A stretch of DNA of 64,000 nucleotides from Lantana camara (Eukaryota > Streptophyta > Magnoliopsida > Lamiales > Verbenaceae), in NCBI GenBank assembly GCA_037501455.1, contig CM074860.1, forward strand, positions 23,767,001 to 23,831,000, given 5' to 3'. The notes below the pieces were generated by a model. It did not search any database and had not been told where the DNA came from. It saw only the letters and a program-made list of their open reading frames with translations. Numbering within the stretch: position 1 is the first letter of the stretch; every line of letters starts with the position of its first letter. Below, piece by piece: positions 55,970 to 64,000 of the stretch. A program made the translations under genes and the position numbers.

Positions 55970-56400
55970 AAATTTCACAAGTCTTGAATGAGGGCAATCA
56001 CTCAGTAAGACCCTCGCAAATACTCAAGACTTAACAAAATTTCCCAAAATTAAGAAGAAATTTCACAAGTCTGGAACGAGGGCAATCATCCGGTAAGACC
56101 CTCATATTTCCTCAAGACTTAGCGAAATTTCCCAAAATTAAGAAGAAATCTCACAAGTCTGGAACGAGGGCAATCATCCGGTAAGACCCTCATATTTTCT
56201 CAAGACTTAGCGAAATTTCCCAAAATTAAGAAGAAATTTCACAAGTCTGGAACGAGGGCAGTCACCCAGTAAGACCCTCATATTTCCTCTAGGCATAGCA
56301 AAATTTCTAAGTACAAAAGCAAAAATTCACACAAGTCTGGAGTAAGGGGCAGCCTCACAGTAAGACCCTCATGATTACTCCAGACTTAGTAAAATTTTTC
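55970..56400. repeat. Five-copy tandem repeat (unit about 88 bp)
   Basis: AAATTTCACAAGTCTGGAACG begins units at about 55970, 56058, 56147, 56234 and 56324. Each holds GAGGGCAATCATCCGGTAAG followed by ACCCTC, a stem-forming GAGGG...CCCTC pair, and ends in CTCAAGACTTAGCAAAATTT. Tandem repeats here, between integrase and the 3' LTR, are known for Tat elements. Confidence 0.92.
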
Positions 56401-56674
56401 AAGTTTTACAAGATGTGACCAAATCTTCTAAGTATCAAAAGCCTATCGGAAATATGCAATCTTTACCAAGCACGCTACACACAATCTTATTACTACAAAG
56501 ATCTGTTCACAACGTGCGACAAGTAAAAGTTAGCATTCAAGAAAATGGCAAAAGTCAGCAGTAGGAAAAGACGAATTTCATTCATTAAGGGCATTCACAT
56601 AAATTACAAAATGAAGGCTCAAAGGCCCATAAGTTTCTTGACAGAAGTTGAGAGCAATAAAATTGGGAAAGGCT

Positions 56675-59530
56675 TCAGGCGGCCGGAGCAACATCTTCAT
56701 CAATAACCACCAAGCTGTTCTGGGCCACTGGACCATAAACTGGACCTTCAGGCTCTTGGGGTTGGGCATGGCTCGAGCGCTTGTGGATCGTTGGGCTCGT
56801 TGGCATTCGGAGCAAGTGCGTTGGCACCCTCAGCAGCTGGGACATGGGCATCCTCCCCGAAAGGCACTTGAGGCTCATTTTCAGAAGGCTCATTTTGTGA
56901 GGTTTGTGGAGCATTACTTACCGGGTGGGCTTTCACGTACTCGTCTTGGAGAAGCTTAACCAAGAAGTCATACTCCATTTCAGCAATGATGTCTGCGGGG
57001 TCATCCTGATCTTCGTCATCCTCCTCGCAGCGCTCATTGAACATGAGCCCTGTGCCCTCTGCCTCCCTCATAGCCGGGTTAGTTAGCCCCTTGTGGATGC
57101 CCTGTTCGACGGCTAGGTTGAAGGACTTTTGAGCCTCGTCCAAGTAGTGCAAGGAAGCCGCAAAGTTGAAGGCCTTTAAGTGACAGAACTTGATGAGGGC
57201 CTCCTTGTTCGCTCGTTCAAGACTTTGAGGCTATTCATGCATCATCTCATTGAACTTCCTCTCAGCTTCCAAAGCCCTCGTTTTCCAGTTCTCACACTCG
57301 GCCTCTGCCTTCTTGAAGCCCTCACCCATGTGGGCCAACTGGCCGCTCAAACTACTTCGAGCGCTCTCCACCGTCACAAAGTCCTCCTTCAGCTCCTCCT
57401 CCGTCTTTTTGTACAAGTCCTTGAGGGACTCGTACTTGGCTATTTCAGTGTCCAACTCCTCTTGAATTTGAGCCGGATCGTTAGCACGTGCCATCTTCTT
57501 GTACTTAGCCTTACGATCGGCATAGACGGAGGCCCGCTTTTGAATGTTCTTAAGCCCGGGGAGCACTTGCTGTGCGGGTTCGAAGGAGGGGAAGTATTAG
57601 CAAGAAAGTGTCGGAGAGATACTCACCAGGGATAGCAATGTGACAAAAGTGTAAAGACTTACGGAGATCAGGGCGTGAGCCGCGTCGTAGGCCACTATCT
57701 CCACAGGCTCGTTGAACAGATGCCTGTGGTCCGCCGAGAATTAGGCCCTATCATAGAGGTCCTCGCTGACGGTTTGGGCGAGCGTGCTGGGCCTTAGCAG
57801 AACTGGCCCACCGTCGGAGGCACCTGAGAAGTTCCTGTCCCCTCGTCGGGAGAACTCCCATAAGTGCTCCTCCTCTGAAGAGGAAGTTTCCCCACCACCC
57901 TTGGGGCCCTCAACCACTTGTTTCCCTTTGCCCTTTATTGCTACAGTGTCGGGCATCCTCTTCCTCTTACGGGAAGGTCTACTAGCGCTTGGCAGAGTCT
58001 CACTTATTGCCAAGGGAGGCCTCGCTTGGTTAACGTTGGGAAGATCGGGCACCCTCGAGTCCGATGGAGGAGGAGGTGGTCGCACCATTATTCTGTTATC
58101 AGGGTTGGCCGCACGGTTTTCTTCTCGGCCACGAGGGGGCTGCACATTCGAAGAGGAGCCCGAACCGCAAGCGTTCCCCCTGCCACCACGGCTTCGAGGG
58201 CGTTGTTGCTCCCCCTGTTGGGCCTGGTTCCTGGTGGCATGAGCGAAACGAGCGGCGTGCCTAATTTCTCCTGCCATCTCTAAGATATTTGCTCCTACAA
58301 GAAAGACAAGTATCAGAGTTAAAAATCCATAAACAAATTATTCGTTATGCAAGATTGTAAAGAGAAGAATACAGTTAGTATCCCTATCTAAAAGTTAGTG
58401 CCCTAAGAATCTAACCATCTCTTTCCATGTCACGAGCCGGGGGGTTGTCAAGATAATAAGGGTCATTAGAAAGGCCACACAAGAACATAAGCTCTGCGTC
58501 GTCTATACAGTCTTTCGCTTCAATAAGGTGACCCTCGTCCCTTAGAGCCTCGGCCAAGCTCTTGGCCCAATCCTTGGGAAGGGCATAGTCCAGGCGGCTC
58601 TTTGAGACCGAGCCCCAACTTGAAGGCACCCCAAAGCCTTCTTCCGTGGGAGCCTTGACAAAGATAAATTTTTCCTTCCAGTTGGGACCGTAAGTACTGG
58701 AGGAAGAATTGATTAGCCTCGTGTGAGCTTTCGCTTGGAGGTAATAGAAGCCTGCCTCAGGGGATGAGCGTGATGAAGTGACTACTTGGAAGAGTGCATT
58801 AAAGTTCCGCATGTAGGGCTCGTAACCAATGCTTCTCATCAGAATCACGAAGCTTGTTAATAGAGCCAGGCCGTTGGGCACGATTTGGGAAGGACAGAGG
58901 TGCAGGTCATTCAGTAAACGGGCCATTGGTGTCGAAATGGGGAACCTCAGGCCCCCGGAGCTGACAGCATCTACGTAAACTGCCATCTCACCAGGAGGCG
59001 GATGATTGGCACGCTCATGCTTAGCAGGGATTCTCCATGTGAAGCGCTCATCCCAGAAGATGGGTGCCAGCATTGTTTTCACCTCCCCTAGAGTAACCGT
59101 GCTGGGAGTTTGGTCTGGGGTGCTCTCGGTAGCCTGGTAGCCTGAGTCTCCACCCTCCTTGGATCCTTTGGACTTTTTGGTTTTTCTAGGCTTTTGAGGT
59201 TTTTTGCCCTTTCCCTTGTCATGGGCCCTATCGGAAGGCCCCGCTGCCTCTTCTGTCATCGGCGCTGGAGCGGCCCTTGCCACCGTCACGGCATAGCGGT
59301 GGGGATGGGTAGCACTCTCAGTTATGGGAAGAGTTCCCCCCTGTCTCCCTGCCTCCATTACCAGGTTCATCTCTTCAAAAAGAGGTTCAACCCCTTCTGG
59401 GTCCCTTACATCTATGACTGTCATGGCCTCTTCCAACCCTTCATCCCCAGGAGAACCCCTGAGGAGACAAATTTTGGGTGGCCATATCCCTGATTCCACG
59501 GGCAAGTTCCTCTACATGTCGATTGGCCAT
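56675..59530 (-). pseudogene. Spliced antisense gene of the Tat element
   Basis: Three exons on the - strand: about 58416-59530, 57663-58294 and 56675-57569. Intron 1 (58295-58415) has GTTAGA/TTGTAG ends and intron 2 (57570-57662) has GTAAGT/GCACAG ends; both keep the frame. Exon 1 has a KGKGKKPQKPRKTKKSKGSK basic run. The core FPISTPMARLLNDLHLCPSQ (wording of the Transposase_28 'putative gypsy type transposon' family) follows. Exon 2 is Pro/Arg-rich with RKRKRMPD. Exon 3 has a coiled coil (AQIQEELDTEIAKYESLKDL) and acidic C-terminus. It is damaged by an early frameshift, TAA at 57741 and frameshifts near 57190 and 56770. Function unknown. Confidence 0.85.
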
Positions 59531-59820
59531 GGCGGTGTTGGAGTTTGAAAGAGATTTGGGGATTTCTTCTGGGAAAGGTTATACACCTAAAGAGATTTGA
59601 GATTTCCGGGAAGGAGAAGCCTAAGGGATTGCTGAATCCTAAATTTGATCCTAAAATTAGCGAAGTTAGAAAGTTTCACCGGATGTTACCTTAAGATTTC
59701 TGGGAAGAACTTGAAGGAAGGATGGAATGCTCTGTGACTTGTTTTGCGGAGAAGTTTTTTTGCAGAAGGGTGCTTGAAAGATATGTTCGCGTAAAAAGGT
59801 GGAATGGATACGGGATCCCT

Positions 59821-59828
59821 TATTTATA
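59821..59828 (-). promoter_or_regulatory. TATA box of the antisense gene
   Basis: TATAAATA on the - strand inside CCCTATAAATAAGGG, about 290 bp upstream of the proposed ATG at 59530. This suggests the antisense gene has its own polymerase II promoter inside the element. Confidence 0.65.
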
Positions 59829-60154
59829 GGGATGGGAGTTGGTACGTTTATGGCAAGAAATTCAAAATAAGTAATCATTTCCCGCCTAGGAAACCGTTCA
59901 CTTTATGGAAACGCCGCGCATTTCCCAAGCCTCACGCGCCCCACGCGCATCAGCATTTAATGCTTATACGTTCCAAAGGGTCAGAAGAAAGGACAGCATT
60001 TAATGCTTGGACATATCAAGCAGTTAGATGAAAGGACCGCCTTAACGGCGCAGTCAGAAGGAAAATTGCCCAACACACCAAAGACCCTCCCAAGCATCAC
60101 GCTCGGAGAATCGTACATGATGAATTCTGCAGCCCTTATTACAAAGGACTACAG

Positions 60155-60169
60155 AATTGGGGGGCAAAA
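60155..60169 (+). promoter_or_regulatory. Tat element polypurine tract
   Basis: GAATTGGGGGGCAAAA-type purine run directly before the TGATGGGG of the 3' LTR. Confidence 0.85.
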
Positions 60170-60970
60170 TGATGGGGTCAAAACACGCTTGTCCTCATCT
60201 TAGCACGTGGCACCTTAGGATGATGGCACGTGCTTCTCTAAGATTGCATCAGACATATACGAGCGCTGGCATCCCGCAAGAGCACGCGTCAACTCTGCTA
60301 TGGATATACGCGCATCAGCATTATCGCTCTTATCGCTCTTCCACAAGCGTTGTTGGTACTGCATGACTAGTATCTCAATCAATCTAAGCGAGCCTTCTTC
60401 GAGCGCTGCATTCCCTCGGAGAAGCTCTAGCCCTCTTCCCCTGGTAGATATCTTGGCCTCTAAGGCTTCTGGTTGTCACGAGCGTGCTCTTAAGCCCTAG
60501 TTACCAACCCCCCAAACGGCTCTCTGACACATCGTACATGCCCGCGCACCTACCACTGTTGCCAACACTAACTCTCAACAGCTTTTGCAGAAGATTCCTC
60601 CTAGGTTTTTCTCTCACAGCGCCACGTGTTAGGGCAACATTCGGCCAGGACCACATGAGGCAAATGACCAAAGGGTCCTTGACCAACCCTCAACTATAAA
60701 TAAACAGAGTCATCTCCTTCACTGTAAGTAACCTTCATTACTGTAATTCCCACTTAGCTTACATTTCCTCTTTCAGATCATCATCTGACTTGAGCGTCGG
60801 AGAGCCAAACTGGGTATCACCCCCGGTCCCCCAGCTTAGCCTTCTGACATTTCAGTGTGTTTGTCCTAGCAGGTAGAGCCCCATCCTCTCCGGCGAAATT
60901 CCGGCGGCTTCCCCACTCGAAACAAATTATAAAGTGATCGGATTCTGATCCCCCCATTCGGAACCCATCT
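60170..60970 (+). repeat. Tat element 3' LTR
   Basis: Matches the 5' LTR except for about fifteen substitutions and two small length differences. It ends CCCATCT rather than CCCATCA, then GGTAG. Confidence 0.95.
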
Positions 60971-61345
60971 GGTAGAATATTAATTTTTTCTATTTATTGG
61001 ATACGAAATAACTAATTTAACCTTTTATATTATGATATAGATTATCTCATATCTCTTTATATTGTTCAATACTTTTTTATATGCATCGAAACCCTTTTTT
61101 TATATGCACCGAAATTCTGTACAAAATAAAAATTATATGAAGAACCCTATAAACAAGTGTAAAAAAGGGTATATAGAGAGATGTGAGATGATCTATATCA
61201 TAATATAAAATGTTAAATTAGTTATTTCGTATCCAATGAATAGAGAAAATTAGTGTTCTATCAACACCAGAAATTTTCAGGGTTCGGCATGCAAATATTT
61301 TAAAAACACAGGGTTTTCTGTGTTAATTTTTGTAAGACAAAGTTT
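60971..61345. mobile_element. Right portion of the foldback MITE interrupted by the Tat element
   Basis: 60976-61095 is mirrored by 61130-61262 (ATTGGATACGAAATAACTAA against its reverse complement near 61220-61240). The mirror of 61263-61345 is found at 48340-48445 on the far side of the retrotransposon. The intact hairpin was therefore about 480 bp. No coding. Confidence 0.85.
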
Positions 61346-61463
61346 TTTTGCCCATTTCATCTAACATAGGAGGTATGGCATAAATAACTCGGATAGTTTT
61401 TCCCTCCATCATTTTGTTCCTCCTTTTGTTTACAGGAATTTTGAGACAACTTCAAGTTAGACT

Positions 61464-61857
61464 AAAAATTTTTAGGACAAATTACGGTTGTGTACGGTCA
61501 AGTTTGGCCTAATTGAAATGTAGTCCCTATTCTTTCGACTGTATAGTCATTGAAGTATTGTTTCCGTCTAAGGTTCCGAAACGTCGTTAGGGTTTCATAT
61601 GAAATCCTAAACGGCCTAATTTAAATTTAGCAAGAAATTACAAATGCATCCCTCATTATTTTATTATGTTACGATCCAAATATTAAGTTGAAACTTGAAA
61701 TTACATACTGGTCCCTGAGAACCCTAACAACATTTAGGGACCTTAGTTTGAAATCATACCTCAGGGACTATATGGTAATAATTGAAAGAATAGGAACCGC
61801 TTTGTAATTAAGTCAAACATAAGGATACTCACATGTAATTCGCCCAAATTTTTATTC
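61464..61857. mobile_element. Foldback MITE (about 390 bp)
   Basis: AAAAATTTTTAGGACAAATTAC at the left is mirrored by GTAATTCGCCCAAATTTTTATT at the right. Inner arms share the phrases CCCTATTCTTTC, ATAGTCATTGA and AACGTCGTTAGGGTTT in inverted form. No ORF. Confidence 0.8.
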
Positions 61858-61972
61858 ACTTTTCAGTTCAAATAAACAACTATTATTTTATGTAACAGTT
61901 ATTTATTAAATAATGAATTTTTTTAATCATAAAATATAAAATTATATAATTGTGAAAGTAAATATAATATTT

Positions 61973-62260
61973 GGTCTCTAAAGTTTCAGTTTTGTGTCAC
62001 TTTAGCACTCGATGTTCTAAAAGTGACATTTGAGTCCCTAAAGTTAATAATTCGTCTTATTTAAGTCCTTCTTACCAAATTCTAATAATTTTTTTACCTT
62101 ACTCAAGGATATTTCGGTCATTTAAGTATTTATAGTTCTAAAATGGTCCCTAAAGTTTCAACTTTGTGTCATTTTAGTTCTCAATCTTTTGAAAGTATCA
62201 CTTAAGTCACTAAAATTAATAATAAGTCTCACTTTGATTCTTTTGACCAAAATTAATGTT
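61973..62260 (+). repeat. Two direct copies of a 115-bp repeat
   Basis: GGTCTCTAAAGTTTCAG (61973) and GGTCCCTAAAGTTTCAA (62145) open two copies sharing TTTTGTGTCA, TTTTAG, AAAGT and TTAATAAT phrases, separated by about 60 bp. Type not determined. Confidence 0.78.
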
Positions 62261-62779
62261 TTTAGTCATTTTATTTATTTTACATGAAAAAAAAGAAAGA
62301 AATAATATTTTTGTAAAAATATGAACTTATGAGTTGAAAAAATAGAGTTGTGCCACTATACCATTTTTGTTTTTAATACGAATTTTTCACCTGTTATATT
62401 TATTCAGTTTAGTTTAATACAAAACCGGAAAAAAATAGAATTTTAATTGTAAATAAAATTTAAATTATTTATTTAATATTTTTAAACTTCAATGATAAGT
62501 TATTAATTTATAGGATATTTGAGTTTTAAATAATTATCTCAACCAACATAATATGTATATTAAGATGTGATAGTAAAAAATAAATATATTAATACACCAA
62601 ATTAAGAGCGTTTTAATTATAAATAGATTTATGAAATTTAATTTAAAGTAAACAGGGCAAATGAAAGGATAATTAATTTAAACTCCCTATTAAAGGGAAA
62701 GTCAACACTATCTTAACGATCTGTTGGAAAGATGGCTGCCTGCGTAATTTCTAAAGCTCATCATTCAAATTAGTAATGC

Positions 62780-62935
62780 TTTCGGATCGAGTCGGTTTGT
62801 AAGTTGAATGAGCCGAGCCAACTATGGCTTGAATTCGAATTTGGAAAGTTCGAGCCGAGATCGAATTGAGTCAAGATTCGAATCGAACTCGAACCTTTTT
62901 ATTTTTTGTTCGTGGTTCGTGAGCCGCCTATTTTA
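62780..62935. repeat. hAT-like GAGCCGAG subterminal remnant
   Basis: TGAGCCGAGCCAACTATGGC, TTCGAGCCGAG and TCGAATCGAACTCGAACC followed by TTCGTGAGCCGCC resemble the subterminal wording of the hAT element at 11151, but terminal repeats and duplication were not found. Confidence 0.5.
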
Positions 62936-62939
62936 TTTA

Positions 62940-63945
62940 AAGATAGGGATAAATATTTTTTACCATCTGAATTATGTTAGATTTTATACTTTGCCGTTTG
63001 AACTTATTTTCGTTGCAAACCACCATCTCATCTACAAAATTTATGTGAATCACCATTTCATTTCTATGATTTTTACAAACTATTATCTCATCTATACGAT
63101 TTTTACAAAAATGTTATCCCTCATCAAATTTTGAGTGATTTTCAGTACTTGAATACCCCACACTTAATGTGTACATGTTTTTAATAAGAATAAATTAATC
63201 TTTTCATTATCATAGTCATTGTCTAATAAATTAGGATGAAAAATCTCTCAAATGTTATTTTCTCAAGACCGTCAAGCACAATAATTCTTATGATTTTGAA
63301 ATTATTTGATTTATCTACATTTTGTTTGTTGAAACTGTTTGATACATTCATATCTTTTTAAAACGATATGATTTGTTATTATGATCTTTTCATTCTTTCT
63401 TTATTCCTCTTTATTTTTTCCCCTCATGACAATGGTATGAATGAGTAAGAAATTGTTTTGTTTATTTTCTATATTTATTAATCTATTATATCCATCATTG
63501 AATAGGAGAATTTGATAACATTAAATGTTTGAACTACTGTATGCAGAAGTCAAATAGAAACTTTTCAAACTAAAACCAATCAGATAATTTCTTTTTTAAA
63601 ACTAGAACATATATATCCGGTCAGATAATTTATAATTATATATATCTTTTCAATATATTATGTAAGAGTCAAGTGATTAGAAGATTTGAAAAAAATAAGA
63701 AAATAAGAGTTGTGGTTGCTTTATATCATATTAAAATTTTAAAGGATCACCAAAAAAATGGAAAAATTAATATATCTTTATTAAAAACATGTGCACATTG
63801 CGTGTGAAGTATTCAAACACCAAAAAGTTACTTAAAATTCAAGAAACCACTTAAAATTAGATGGGGGATAGATGTTTCTAAATATTCCAAAGATGGGATG
63901 GTGATTTGCAACAAAAATAAGTTCATGTATGTATAAGGTTATTTA
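62940..63945. mobile_element. Possible TIR element of about 1 kb with terminal 30-bp tandem repeats
   Basis: GAACTTATTTTCGTTGCAAA and CCACCATCTCATC near 63000-63030 are inverted near 63895-63925 (GATGGTGATTTGCAACAAAA). Inside the left end, about three 30-bp units start at 63022, 63052 and 63082. Outer limits are uncertain; no transposase seen. Confidence 0.5.
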
Positions 63946-64000
63946 AATCTGACTACCCTGCATTTAGGGTTAATTACAATGTAGTCCATCATTATCAGAA
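63946..64000. other. Start of another repeat cut by the window end
   Basis: AGGGTTAATTACAATGTAGTCC resembles the AATTACGG/ATGTAGTCCC wording of the MITE at 61464 but is cut by the window. Confidence 0.35.

Larger units (their letters stand above)
48446..60970 (+). mobile_element. Tat/Retand-type Ty3/gypsy retrotransposon (12.5 kb), complete but mutated
   Basis: LTRs 48446-49256 and 60170-60970 are flanked by GGTAG (48441-48445 and 60971-60975). The interior has a TGCGCCGTCTGTGGG leader, gag, protease, RT, two RNase H segments, integrase, a tandem-repeat array and an antisense spliced gene. The second RNase H and the antisense gene are marks of the plant Tat lineage (Retand, Grande and relatives). 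By eye the LTRs differ at around fifteen sites plus small indels. Gag-pol carries about seven stops and three frameshifts. Confidence 0.95.

Noticed and set aside
55970..56400. CRISPR-like spaced repeats
   Set aside because: Units are contiguous 88-bp tandem repeats with diverged copies, no unique spacers and no cas genes, in a plant genome.
57784..58242. 152-residue + strand ORF
   Set aside because: Antisense shadow of exon 2 of the antisense gene in the Tat element.

Overview
This is a stretch of a flowering-plant nuclear genome, probably a eudicot; the species is not identifiable from the sequence alone. It consists almost entirely of nested and decayed transposable elements around one recognisable host gene, a RAD51D-type recombination gene with plant-style GT-AG introns. 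No rRNA gene, tRNA gene, CRISPR array or bacterial-type operon was seen.

Layout. (1) 1-7931: a Ty3/gypsy chromodomain retrotransposon on the + strand, cut by the window start, with a complete 3 kb 3' LTR. (2) 8947-16188: a Ty1/copia element on the - strand with an ATTTT target duplication. Its reverse transcriptase is split by a 1.1 kb hAT element (11151-12245) with an 8-bp duplication. (3) 16189-18068: small repeats, including a foldback MITE and a tRNA-type SINE with 17-bp duplications. (4) 18069-41467: ends and 3-bp duplication of a CACTA transposon now spread over 23.4 kb, because at least five levels of LTR-element debris are stacked inside it. These include a young LARD-like non-autonomous gypsy element (25916-34458), several solo or partial LTRs, a TRIM, and a hAT MITE. 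(5) 43886-48237: RAD51D on the - strand, nine exons traced to the base; only the last few residues are uncertain. (6) 48446-60970: a complete but mutated Tat/Retand-type gypsy element on the + strand (GGTAG duplication), with a dual RNase H and a spliced antisense gene. It sits inside a foldback MITE whose left arm begins about 100 bp upstream of the RAD51D start codon. (7) 60971-64000: the other arm of that MITE, further inverted and direct repeats, and AT-rich sequence.

How the parts relate. The gypsy element at the left edge and the LARD-like element share LTR ends, primer-binding site and polypurine context, so an intact relative of the first could have supplied proteins to the second. 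Several unrelated LTR families carry arrays of short palindromes, mostly with a CGGCCG core, upstream of their TATA-like sequences. No known feature explains this, and it is the most intriguing unnamed signal here. RAD51D has probably lost direct contact with its original distal promoter, because 12.5 kb of retrotransposon now lies about 209 bp upstream of its start codon.
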